This document shows, piece after piece, positions 51,382 through 59,138 of a DNA stretch of 64,000 nucleotides (position 1 is its first letter; the number at the start of each line of letters is the position of its first letter). The position numbers and the translations under genes were made by a program. The notes beneath the pieces are model-generated. The model had not been told where the DNA came from, made no database searches, and saw nothing but the letters and a program-made list of their open reading frames with translations. Source of the stretch: Lentzea cavernae (GTDB lineage Bacteria > Actinomycetota > Actinomycetes > Mycobacteriales > Pseudonocardiaceae); contig NZ_BNAR01000006.1 in NCBI RefSeq assembly GCF_014653695.1, positions 186,001 through 250,000 on the forward strand, in the 5' to 3' direction.

Positions 51382-53787
51382 TTGGACCACAAGCGGATAG
51401 GGCCCAGCCTGGGCAAACTCGCCGGGCTCTGCCTGCTGGCAGGCGTTCTGCTCGCCGGGCTCCTGTATCCCCCGGCGGCTGCGCTCGGTGCCCTCTCCAA
51501 CAAGATCAGCGACCAGGTCGGGTCCACGCTCGCGCTCATGCTGAGCGACCACCCGCCGTTGATGACGACGGTGACGGACAGGAACGGCGCGCCGATCGCG
51601 TACCTCTACGACCAGTACCGGGTGCGAACGCCGCCGGAGAAGGTCTCGCCGCACATGAAGTCGGCCCTGCTCTCGATCGAGGACCGGCGCTTCTACGACC
51701 ACAACGGCGTTGACTGGCTCGCCACGCTGCGCGCCGCGGCGCGCAACAACGCCAACGGCGCGGTCGAGCAGGGCGCGTCCACGCTGACGCAGCAGTACGT
51801 CAAGAACTACCTCGTGCACGTCCTCGCCCGCACCGACGAGAACGCCCAGCACGAGGCCCAGGCGCAGAGCATCACCCGGAAGCTCCGGGAGGCCCGCATC
51901 GCGGTCGGCCTGGAGATCGCGCTGAGCAAGGACGAGATCCTCGCGCGGTACCTCGACCTCGTCCCCTTCGGATCGACGATCTTCGGCGTCGCCGCGGCCT
52001 CGCAGGCGTACTTCGACACCACGCCGGACAGGCTGACCGTCGCGCAGGCCGCCACGCTCGCGGGCATGGTGAACAGCCCCACCGCGCTGGACCCGGAGAC
52101 CAGGCCGGACAAGGCGGTCGAGCGCCGGAACCTCGTCATCGACGCGATGGTGGCGAACGAGAAGCTCTCGGCGTTGGAAGGCGCCAGGCACAAGGCCGCG
52201 CCGCTCGGGCTGAGCAGGCCCGTCCGCACGCTGCGGACCGGGTGCGTCGGCGCCGGACCGTCCTACGGGTTCTTCTGCTCGTTCCTCGTCGAGCACCTGA
52301 CCGAGGCGGGCTTCGACCTGGAGGAGCTGAAGATCGGCGGCTACCGCGTCGAGACCACTTTGGACCCCGGGATCACCGCGCACGCCAAGCAGGCGGTCGA
52401 GGCGCAGGCACCGAAGGACACGCCGGGCGTGGCCAACACGATGGCGGTCGTGCGTCCGGGAAAGGACGCCCACGAGGTCGTGGCTCTGGTCGCGAACCGC
52501 GACTACGGCCTGAACAGCGCCAAGTTCCAGACGCAGTTCGACCTGCCGAGCGGGGTGGAGAACAAGTTCGGGACCGGGTCGGTCTACAAGATCTTCACCG
52601 CGGCGGCGGCACTGCAGAAGGGCTTCGGCATCGACACGGTGGTCGCCGCGCCCAACACCTACACCTCGAAGGTGTTCAAGGGCGGCTCGAAGTCGTGTCC
52701 GGCCACGGGTGAGCCGAACACGCACTGGTACTGCCTCGCCAACCACAACGACCGCTACCCGGCGCGAATGCCGTTGCGGCAAGCGCTTGCGACCTCGCCC
52801 AACACGGCGTTCGTCATCCTGGAGGAGCAGGCGGGCCTCGACGCGGTGGTGGACATGGCGTCCCGCCTCGGCATGCGCAGGACGATGGCGACGAACATCG
52901 CCGGCGTGGCCCCGACCCTCAAGGCGGCCAAGGACCTCCGCCTGACGCAGGCCGAGTTCTACTCCGGCAACGGCAACGCCTCGTTCACCCTCGGCCCCGC
53001 CCCGTCGAGCACGCTCGAACTCGCCAACGTCGCCGCGACGATCATGAGCGGCGGCGTCTGGTGCAAGCCGACCCCGATCCGCCGGGTGGTCGACAGGAAC
53101 GGCCGCCAGGTCGACCTGGCGCGGCCCCCGTGCGAACAGGCGGTGCCCGAACCGCTCGCCAACGCACTCGCCGTGGGCCTCAGCGAGGACAGCAGGACCG
53201 GCAGCTCCGCGAACGCGGCGCTCAAGGCGGGCTGGAAGCGGCCGATGATGGGCAAGACCGGGACGACCGAGGAGTACAAGTCCGCGGCGTACGTCGGCGC
53301 GACTCCCGACTACGCGGGCGCCGTCCAGGTGTTCAACGACAGCACCTCCCCCAAGGGCATCTGCATCGGTGCGGGACCGCCGAGGCTGTGCGCGCAGGGC
53401 AACATCTACGGCGGCACCGTCCCGGCGGCGACCTGGTTCGAGACGATGGTGAAGGTCCACGCCGACCTGCCGGAGAAGCCCCTTCCCGAGGTCGAGGACC
53501 GCTACCGGCACGGCGACGCGCAGATGAAGGTCCCCGAGGTCGTCGGTTCCGGGGTCGACAAGGCGTCGGCCGTGCTCCAGCAAGCCGGCTACCAGGTGAC
53601 CTCCGTGTCCGTCAGCGCGCCGCAGCCGCGCGGTGCGGTGGTGGCGCAGTCCGTGCGCGGATTGGCCGTGCGCGGCACCAAGGTGACCCTGTCGGTGAGC
53701 GCTGGGCCGCCGGCACCGCAGACCACCGAGCCGCCGCCGCTGGTGGCCGTGGCGACGTCGAGCCCGGCGCCACCGCCTACTCCGTGA
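51382..53787 (+). CDS. class A penicillin-binding protein with PASTA domain
   Basis: An 801-residue bifunctional cell-wall synthase. TM at about 8-30; GT51 transglycosylase with catalytic Glu near residue 99 (LSIEDRRFYDHNGVDW) and QGASTLTQQYVKN; transpeptidase with SxxK near 399 (GTGSVYKIFT), SxN (ATSPNTAF) and KTG near 622 (GKTGTTEEYK). One PASTA domain follows (VPEVVGSGVDKASAVLQQAG) and a Pro-rich tail. This is the PonA2-like layout of actinobacteria. TTG is taken as start because GGGAG lies 7 nt upstream; another TTG 30 nt earlier is in frame. The PASTA domain suggests sensing of muropeptides or lipid II. Confidence 0.94.
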   Translation: MDHKRIGPSLGKLAGLCLLAGVLLAGLLYPPAAALGALSNKISDQVGSTLALMLSDHPPLMTTVTDRNGAPIAYLYDQYRVRTPPEKVSPHMKSALLSIEDRRFYDHNGVDWLATLRAAARNNANGAVEQGASTLTQQYVKNYLVHVLARTDENAQHEAQAQSITRKLREARIAVGLEIALSKDEILARYLDLVPFGSTIFGVAAASQAYFDTTPDRLTVAQAATLAGMVNSPTALDPETRPDKAVERRNLVIDAMVANEKLSALEGARHKAAPLGLSRPVRTLRTGCVGAGPSYGFFCSFLVEHLTEAGFDLEELKIGGYRVETTLDPGITAHAKQAVEAQAPKDTPGVANTMAVVRPGKDAHEVVALVANRDYGLNSAKFQTQFDLPSGVENKFGTGSVYKIFTAAAALQKGFGIDTVVAAPNTYTSKVFKGGSKSCPATGEPNTHWYCLANHNDRYPARMPLRQALATSPNTAFVILEEQAGLDAVVDMASRLGMRRTMATNIAGVAPTLKAAKDLRLTQAEFYSGNGNASFTLGPAPSSTLELANVAATIMSGGVWCKPTPIRRVVDRNGRQVDLARPPCEQAVPEPLANALAVGLSEDSRTGSSANAALKAGWKRPMMGKTGTTEEYKSAAYVGATPDYAGAVQVFNDSTSPKGICIGAGPPRLCAQGNIYGGTVPAATWFETMVKVHADLPEKPLPEVEDRYRHGDAQMKVPEVVGSGVDKASAVLQQAGYQVTSVSVSAPQPRGAVVAQSVRGLAVRGTKVTLSVSAGPPAPQTTEPPPLVAVATSSPAPPPTP

Positions 53788-53795
53788 CCGCTTGT

Positions 53796-53831
53796 CTATC
53801 TAAGGAACCTGATATAAGGTTCCTTAGATAG
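53796..53831. promoter_or_regulatory. 15-bp perfect inverted repeat, operator candidate
   Basis: CTATCTAAGGAACCT and its exact complement AGGTTCCTTAGATAG flank a 6-bp centre. With one mismatch the symmetry extends to TTG/CAA outside. It ends 19 bp before the hydrolase ATG, covering the likely promoter. The A/T-rich palindrome stands out in this GC-rich DNA and looks like a site for a MarR- or PadR-like dimer. It may also stop transcription from the upstream gene. Confidence 0.75.
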
Positions 53832-53850
53832 GCAACGACTTGGAGTGACG

Positions 53851-54609
53851 ATGACAGGCACCGCTCACACGGAAACCCACGCGCTCGACACCTCCGCCGG
53901 CGTGGTCGAACTGACCGTGCGGAACCGCGACGGCGACCGGCCGTTCCTGCTGCTGCACGGCGGTGGTGGTGTGGCGACGATGTCCGGTTTCGGCGACCTT
54001 CTCGCCGAGAGGACCAGTGCGCGGGTTCTCCTGCCGACGCATCCCGGGTTCGGCGGCACGCCCAGGCCGGAGGGGCTCACCAGCGTCATCGACCTGGCGC
54101 GGACCTACGTGGCGTTGCTGGACCTCCTGGACCTCACCGACGTGACCGTGGTCGGCAACTCCTTCGGTGGCTGGCTGGCCGCCGAGATCGCCCTGCTGGA
54201 CAGCCCGCGCGTCAGCGGTGTGGTGATCGTCAACGGGATCGGCGTCGAGGTTCCCGGGCATCCCGTCACCGACGTGCGCGGTCTATCGCCCGCCGAGCTC
54301 GGCCGGCTGTCCTGGCACGATCCGAGCAAGGCCCCGGCGACTTCCGGCGGACCACGGCCGGACGTGGCGGCTCTGATCTCCTACACCGGAACTGCCATGT
54401 CCGATCCGACGCTCGTCTCACGGCTCGGGCGCGTGCAGGTTCCTGTTCGCGTGGTGTGGGGTGAGAGCGACGGGATCGTGGATCTGGAGTACGGCAAGGC
54501 TTTCGCGGCCGCGATCCCGACTTCGACGTTCACCGTGTTGCCTCGCAGCGGGCACCTGCCCCAGCTCGAATCGCCCGGGGAACTGCTCGGCGTGCTGCTC
54601 GACCGCTGA
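53851..54609 (+). CDS. alpha/beta hydrolase
   Basis: A 252-residue alpha/beta hydrolase with oxyanion segment HGGGG (36-40), nucleophile Ser104 in VVGNSFGGW, acid Asp207 or Asp211 in WGESDGIVD, and His235 in RSGHLPQLE. No signal peptide. GGAG lies 5 nt before the ATG; a GTG 6 nt upstream is also in frame. It sits alone behind a large palindrome, so expression is probably induced by relief of a dimeric repressor encoded elsewhere. The substrate is unknown; C-C hydrolases, esterases and haloperoxidase-like enzymes share this pattern. Confidence 0.92.
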   Translation: MTGTAHTETHALDTSAGVVELTVRNRDGDRPFLLLHGGGGVATMSGFGDLLAERTSARVLLPTHPGFGGTPRPEGLTSVIDLARTYVALLDLLDLTDVTVVGNSFGGWLAAEIALLDSPRVSGVVIVNGIGVEVPGHPVTDVRGLSPAELGRLSWHDPSKAPATSGGPRPDVAALISYTGTAMSDPTLVSRLGRVQVPVRVVWGESDGIVDLEYGKAFAAAIPTSTFTVLPRSGHLPQLESPGELLGVLLDR

Positions 54610-54623
54610 AGCCCTGTCCCGGG

Positions 54624-55484
54624 TCAGGCGGTCGGCCCCGCCGTGGACACGAGGACGTCGACCACGCGCTGCATCTGCGGCCAGTCGGCGACGTTCGAGG
54701 CGCCGTAGACGATGTAGTCCAGACCTGCTCGCCGCCAGTAACGCGCGAACGCGTGCCGTTGCACGCCTTCCGCCGTGTACAGGAACTCCCATTCCACTGC
54801 GGAGGTACTAGATGACACAGTGGTCAGTTTGAGCCGTTGGTAGCCGGTCTTCACACTGGCCTCGTTGGCCGCCACTGCGTCGTAGAGCGGCCGGGACTCC
54901 GAGGTGCTTGCCCCGTAACGGATGACGGCGCCCGGCGTGGCGGGGTCGTCGGCCTGGTGGTTGGTCGGCTGGCTGCCCGCGGCGACCGTCCAGTTCTGCG
55001 GGATGGAGACGAAGACGCCGTTCGGGCCTGTCACCTCGCGGTAGCCCGTCGGGGTGGCGCGGGAACTGGACACCGAAGTGGACGGACGAGTCGTCGTGTA
55101 CCTCGCCGGCGGCGTCGTGGTCGTTCTGGCTTGGTCGTACCTATTCGACGTCACGGGGACTGGTGCGCCGACGACGTCCGATCCGGCCGAGGGCTGGTTC
55201 TCACCGCGGACGAAGCTCACGACCACCACGGCGGCGACGACCACGAACGACACGACCACGGCCACCACCACAGCCTTGCCCTGCAGCGGTTTTCGCGGCT
55301 CGGTCGGTGTCATGTAGGTGTTCACGGCCTGGCTGGGCGGTTCCGTCCAGGGCTGCTCGGCCGGGTACTCGTACACCGGCGCCGCCGGGCCCGGTGTGCC
55401 CGATGCCGGTACCGGTCCCCACAGCGGAACTCGCGGCGGGGCCGCGTCGTCCCTTGTCACACCGGTGTTCTCGGCGTCTTCCAT
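54624..55484 (-). CDS. single-pass membrane protein with extracytoplasmic domain
   Basis: A 286-residue protein: Pro-rich cytosolic N-terminus of 70 residues, one transmembrane helix (about 71-92, rich in Val), a Thr/Ser/Pro stalk, and an outer domain of about 150 residues (VFVSIPQNWTVAAGS, ARYWRRAGLDYIVYGA). The outer domain resembles the small mixed alpha/beta domains that actinomycetes attach to Ser/Thr kinases, but no kinase is present here. Function unknown. It is convergent with the hydrolase and divergent from the next membrane protein. Confidence 0.8.
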   Translation of the reverse strand: MEDAENTGVTRDDAAPPRVPLWGPVPASGTPGPAAPVYEYPAEQPWTEPPSQAVNTYMTPTEPRKPLQGKAVVVAVVVSFVVVAAVVVVSFVRGENQPSAGSDVVGAPVPVTSNRYDQARTTTTPPARYTTTRPSTSVSSSRATPTGYREVTGPNGVFVSIPQNWTVAAGSQPTNHQADDPATPGAVIRYGASTSESRPLYDAVAANEASVKTGYQRLKLTTVSSSTSAVEWEFLYTAEGVQRHAFARYWRRAGLDYIVYGASNVADWPQMQRVVDVLVSTAGPTA

Positions 55485-55570
55485 GCCGGTCCGTCCTTCC
55501 CGAAACCACGGTCACCAGAAACAATCGCCACCACCTCGCGCGATGTTTCTCGTATGACGAGGACACCACG

Positions 55571-56137
55571 ATGACCGCCGCGGGAAAGACGACGGACCAG
55601 GGCGTACCGGGCCGGGTGGCGGTCGGCACCGTCACCCGGTTCGGTCTCGTCCGCCAGGAACCACTTGCGAGAAGGAGAAGTGCGACTCTCGGCGCCTGGG
55701 GGTGCGCCGTGCTCGCCGTCGCCGAGGTGGCGCTCAGCCCGGTGGTGGGCGGTGTTCCGTTGCTGGCCAAAGCGGTTCTGGTCATCGCAGTGGTCACGGC
55801 GGTGACGTTCGCCGTGCACCGCTGGGTGCCGAAGCCCGGCAACGTCGACGTGCACCCGTTCTGGGTCAAGGAGGTGACGGGCGTCGAACACCCCTGTCGT
55901 GTCAGGGGTTCCCTGCCGCGCGGCCTGCCCGCGGAGGGCACCGGTGTCCAGGTGTACGGCCAGGCGGAGAAGTCCGGATCGGTGCTGGTGCGGGAGCTGA
56001 TCACCGACGACGGCCAGGTGTACCGGGCCCGATTGCCGCTGCCGCACCGGATCGCGCGCGCCGTCGAGCTGCTGGACATCGCCCTGTGGGCGGGTGCGGT
56101 GCTGACTGTGGCGTGGTTGTTGGTGTCCTCTCCCTGA
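55571..56137 (+). CDS. membrane protein of unknown function
   Basis: A 188-residue protein with GAGGA 7 nt before its ATG. It has a cytosolic N-terminus of about 38 residues, a two-helix hairpin (about 40-60 and 63-82), a soluble part of about 80 residues with NVDVHPFWVKEVTGVEHPCR and GTGVQVYGQAEKSGSVLV, which looks beta-rich (OB- or SH3-like), and a third helix at about 164-185. No family was recognised. The start was chosen over longer frames because these run into the divergent promoter. Confidence 0.75.
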   Translation: MTAAGKTTDQGVPGRVAVGTVTRFGLVRQEPLARRRSATLGAWGCAVLAVAEVALSPVVGGVPLLAKAVLVIAVVTAVTFAVHRWVPKPGNVDVHPFWVKEVTGVEHPCRVRGSLPRGLPAEGTGVQVYGQAEKSGSVLVRELITDDGQVYRARLPLPHRIARAVELLDIALWAGAVLTVAWLLVSSP

Positions 56138-56261
56138 ACGTTGCTCCGGTCGAGTGACGGTTCGGCGGAAGTTCCGGATGGAGTAATGGTTTTCCCGCCG
56201 CGTTCGATGAGACCGGCATCGAACGCGTGACGTCCTTGGTGGACATGAGGGAGCTGGTGGC

Positions 56262-56720
56262 GTGCCGAGGCCACTGATGAACAACAGATCCGACTCCGTC
56301 GCACAGCTCGGACGGACGACCGGCGCGACCGGCCGGGCGGGGACGAAGGTGCTCGGCGGGCGACGCTCAGCTCGTTATGTCCGTTCGCTGCAAGCCCTCG
56401 ACGGCTCCGGCAAGGTCGCCACGGCCGACGTCAGCGAGATCGTCGACGCCGTGCACCGGGAGTTCGCCGACCAGTTCTGTTCCACACCACTGGGAATCGT
56501 CTCGCGCTGCTACCTCGGCGCACCGTACGAAGTGCACACCCTCGCGATGGACGGCTCCATCATCTCGCACTACCGCAACGGGGAACCGCTGCCGCACGGC
56601 ATGGACCGCGCGCGATCCCTTGCGGAGTCCGAGACCTACCTCGCCATCGAGGTCTACCCGGACCGCCTGGTGTGCGTCCGCCCCGACGGCTCAACCGTTC
56701 TGCTGGAGAGTGACCGATGA
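56262..56720 (+). CDS. unknown protein, first gene of the AAA operon
   Basis: A 152-residue protein starting at GTG behind GAGGGAG. The basic N-terminal 55 residues look disordered. A compact alpha/beta part follows (VSEIVDAVHREFADQFCSTP, GIVSRCYLGAPYEVHTLAMD) ending DRLVCVRPDGSTVLLESD. The pattern resembles a small sensor-like fold. No known motif was seen. The stop overlaps the next gene (ATGA), placing it in a five-gene operon with a Ycf46-like ATPase. Confidence 0.78.
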   Translation: MPRPLMNNRSDSVAQLGRTTGATGRAGTKVLGGRRSARYVRSLQALDGSGKVATADVSEIVDAVHREFADQFCSTPLGIVSRCYLGAPYEVHTLAMDGSIISHYRNGEPLPHGMDRARSLAESETYLAIEVYPDRLVCVRPDGSTVLLESDR

Positions 56721-58447
56721 ACACCGTCCACGTCGACCTCAGCGGGGTCGAGAAGGCACTGAAACAGGTGTCGAGGAACCAGGAGGCGCTCGTCCAGCAG
56801 CAGGTCGCCCTGCACGGCGCCGTGTCCACTGTGCAGCGCAACCAGGACGCCACCCAGCAAGAACTCCTGGGTCTCAAGGCGCAGTTCGTCGAGTACGTCC
56901 GCCGCGACGAGCTGCGGCAGAACCTCCAGCTGGCGCAGGTCCAGATCCTGGAGGTGCGCGGGGAGCTCAACGACAAGTTCGGGAAGTTCGCCGAGGTGCG
57001 CGAACTCGCCACCGGCACGTTGCAGGCGCTCGACGCCGGCATCGTCTCGCAGGGCGCGATCCGCGACCTGTCCGAGGAACTGATGCTGCGCACCCCCGGT
57101 TACTGGCTCGCGCCCGCGCTCATCGCGGTCGCCGCCTGGATCAGGGACGAACCAGAGCTCGCGGCCAAGGCGATCGGCGAGGCGGTGCGCAGGGACAACG
57201 ACAAGGCCTCGTTGTTCTTCGCCCTCGTGCTGCGCCGGCACCAGCGCGACCGGGCGACCGCCGCCTGGGTGCGGCAGTACGCGGCGCGGCAGGACCCGGC
57301 GAAGCTGTCGCCGGAGTTCGTTGTGGTGCTGGACGCCGTGTCGACCGGCACGTTCGGGCGCGAGGCGAAACCGATGCTGCTGGAACAGATGTCCGAGTGG
57401 TACGAGCGCCTGGGCCAGGACCAGGACACCGTGGACAGACAGGTCGAGCGCTGGGCGAAGATGATCGACACGATGCGCCGCCCGGTGGACGCGCGCTACC
57501 AGTTGCTGCCCTCGCTCAGCCCGACCTGGCCGCAGCTCAAGGAGATGTTCGAGGGCGCGACCGTGCACGGCGCGACGGAGGAGATGCTGCGCGCCACGTT
57601 CGACGCGCCCGTGCCGCAGAGCCACGACCTCCACGTGCGGGTGGACAACATCCTCGACGGGCTGGTGCGCGACTTCGACGCCGAGGAAGCCCCGTACCGC
57701 AAGAGGGAGGCGTGGTTGCAGGCCGTCGTGAACGCGGACGGCGACCACGACGTGGCGAAGAAGGTGATGGCGGCGGAGGATCCGCTGCACGAGCAGACGG
57801 TCGACTTCCTCACGCTGCTCAGCAACGCCGCGCTGCACGGCGACCGGGCGGGTGCCTCACCCGGCACCCAGCGGTTCACGCTGGCGCTGGCGCGCGACTG
57901 GCTGGTGCAGGGCGCGGGCAGGCTAGAGGCGGGCAACCTCGCCTCGATGCCGTCGCAGGTGGAGCTGCGCGCCGAGGGCTGGACCGGCTGGGTGGACGGC
58001 GGCACCGACGAGCAGCAGCTGGTCGGTTCGCTGTCCGAGCACATCGACCGGGAGACCGCGAAGGCAGTCAGCGAGGTGCGGATGAGCGGTGCGGCCCAGG
58101 CCGCGGCCGTCTTCGGTGGCCTGGCGCTCCTGGTCGCCTTGCTTTCGGCGATCGGCGGCGCCAGCGGGTTCGCGTTGTTCCTCCTGCTCGTGGCGGCGGC
58201 GATGGGCATCTGGGTCGCGTTCGACATCCGGGCGCTCCCCGCTCGCCGGGCGGAGATCCGGCGCAAGGGCGATCAACGACGCGTCGCCGCCGTGGTGCGG
58301 CTGCGCGGTGCGATCGCCGAGCTCGTGGACCTGCGCGGTGAGTGGCAGCGGGAGATCTCGAAGGCGCAGTCGCTGCGCACGTTCGCCGAGGGGCTCACCG
58401 CGACCTCCTTCGTCGCCACCGCACCCGACCAGCTGCGAGGAGCCTGA
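56717..58447 (+). CDS. coiled-coil protein with C-terminal membrane hairpin
   Basis: A 576-residue protein. Residues about 10-95 are coiled coil (EKALKQVSRNQEALVQQQVA), followed by a large helical domain (about 110-440) with repeat-like helices but no known motif. Two close transmembrane helices lie at about 458-505 (AAVFGGLALLVALLSAIGG, ALFLLLVAAAMGIWVAF), then a second, basic coiled coil. The protein probably oligomerises at the membrane, with both ends in the cytosol. It is translationally coupled to the preceding gene and followed 2 nt later by a 50-residue gene. Function unknown. Confidence 0.85.
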   Translation: MNTVHVDLSGVEKALKQVSRNQEALVQQQVALHGAVSTVQRNQDATQQELLGLKAQFVEYVRRDELRQNLQLAQVQILEVRGELNDKFGKFAEVRELATGTLQALDAGIVSQGAIRDLSEELMLRTPGYWLAPALIAVAAWIRDEPELAAKAIGEAVRRDNDKASLFFALVLRRHQRDRATAAWVRQYAARQDPAKLSPEFVVVLDAVSTGTFGREAKPMLLEQMSEWYERLGQDQDTVDRQVERWAKMIDTMRRPVDARYQLLPSLSPTWPQLKEMFEGATVHGATEEMLRATFDAPVPQSHDLHVRVDNILDGLVRDFDAEEAPYRKREAWLQAVVNADGDHDVAKKVMAAEDPLHEQTVDFLTLLSNAALHGDRAGASPGTQRFTLALARDWLVQGAGRLEAGNLASMPSQVELRAEGWTGWVDGGTDEQQLVGSLSEHIDRETAKAVSEVRMSGAAQAAAVFGGLALLVALLSAIGGASGFALFLLLVAAAMGIWVAFDIRALPARRAEIRRKGDQRRVAAVVRLRGAIAELVDLRGEWQREISKAQSLRTFAEGLTATSFVATAPDQLRGA

Positions 58448-58449
58448 TC

Positions 58450-58602
58450 ATGCCCGGACCGGCCCACAGCCAGGACCAGACCGCACGCCTGCCGGTGACC
58501 GAGGCGCGGCACGCCGTCTCCGAACGGGACATCGCGCTGCAGCTGCCCGAGTGGGACCTCCTGCCGCCCGCGGAGTTCCTCGACCGCCACCGGAGGCGGT
58601 GA
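58450..58602 (+). CDS. 50-residue protein in the AAA operon
   Basis: A very small protein with a GAGGAG site before its ATG, squeezed between two operon genes. It reads ARLPVTEARHAVSERDIALQ then LPEWDLLPPAEFLDRHRR. The Leu-Pro-Glu-Trp-Asp-Leu-Leu-Pro motif looks like a peptide ligand or docking sequence. Coding bias is consistent with its neighbours. It could be an adaptor between the membrane coiled-coil protein and the ATPase. Confidence 0.65.
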   Translation: MPGPAHSQDQTARLPVTEARHAVSERDIALQLPEWDLLPPAEFLDRHRRR

Positions 58603-58607
58603 CCGCG

Positions 58608-59123
58608 ATGCGACACGCTCCAGGTCCGTACGCGGACTGGCGCGCGTGGCTCGACGCGTTCGCCGAAGGCGCGGACCAGCCCTCCGGCCACCTCGCGCCG
58701 ATCGACGAGCAGCTCGGGCCGCACGTCCAGGAACGGTTGCTGCGGCACGTCTCCGAGGCGTTCGCACGACGGCAGCGCCGCTGGGCGGACGGGTTCCAGC
58801 GCGACCTCCGCTCGCTGCTCGGCGACCCCGGACGGGCGGTGCACGCGCTGGCGGCGGCGATGACGAGCGCCCGCACCCGGCTCGCGCCGTTGCGCCGGTT
58901 CTGCGAGCTTCCCGCGATGCCACCGGCGTTGCGCGACGAGCTCACGTCCGCACTGGACGAGACGGTGCGGTCCTCACAGCGCAGCCTCGAGGACTCGGTC
59001 CGGCACGCGCCGATCGAGCTGCAGGCGGTGGTGCGCGGGAACCGGCTCACGGCCGCGCCGGCACCGCCGTCCCCTCCCCCGGCACCGGGCAGGCAGAGCC
59101 CCGGCCGGCGAGTGATCATCTGA
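58608..59123 (+). CDS. helical protein of unknown function in the AAA operon
   Basis: A 171-residue helical protein (YADWRAWLDAFAEGADQP, RRQRRWADGFQRDL, ALRDELTSALDETVRSSQ) with a Pro-rich basic tail (PSPPPAPGRQSPGRRVII). GGAGG lies 11 nt upstream of this ATG. A GTG at 58599 overlapping the previous stop is an alternative start. No domain was recognised. It precedes the AAA ATPase by 15 nt. Confidence 0.75.
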   Translation: MRHAPGPYADWRAWLDAFAEGADQPSGHLAPIDEQLGPHVQERLLRHVSEAFARRQRRWADGFQRDLRSLLGDPGRAVHALAAAMTSARTRLAPLRRFCELPAMPPALRDELTSALDETVRSSQRSLEDSVRHAPIELQAVVRGNRLTAAPAPPSPPPAPGRQSPGRRVII

Positions 59124-59138
59124 GCATCGGAGAACCAC

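Noticed and set aside
50146..53583. 1145-codon leftward frame opposite the glycosyltransferase and penicillin-binding protein genes
   Set aside because: Antisense shadow with high Arg/His/Val and no motif; both genes on the + strand are unambiguous.
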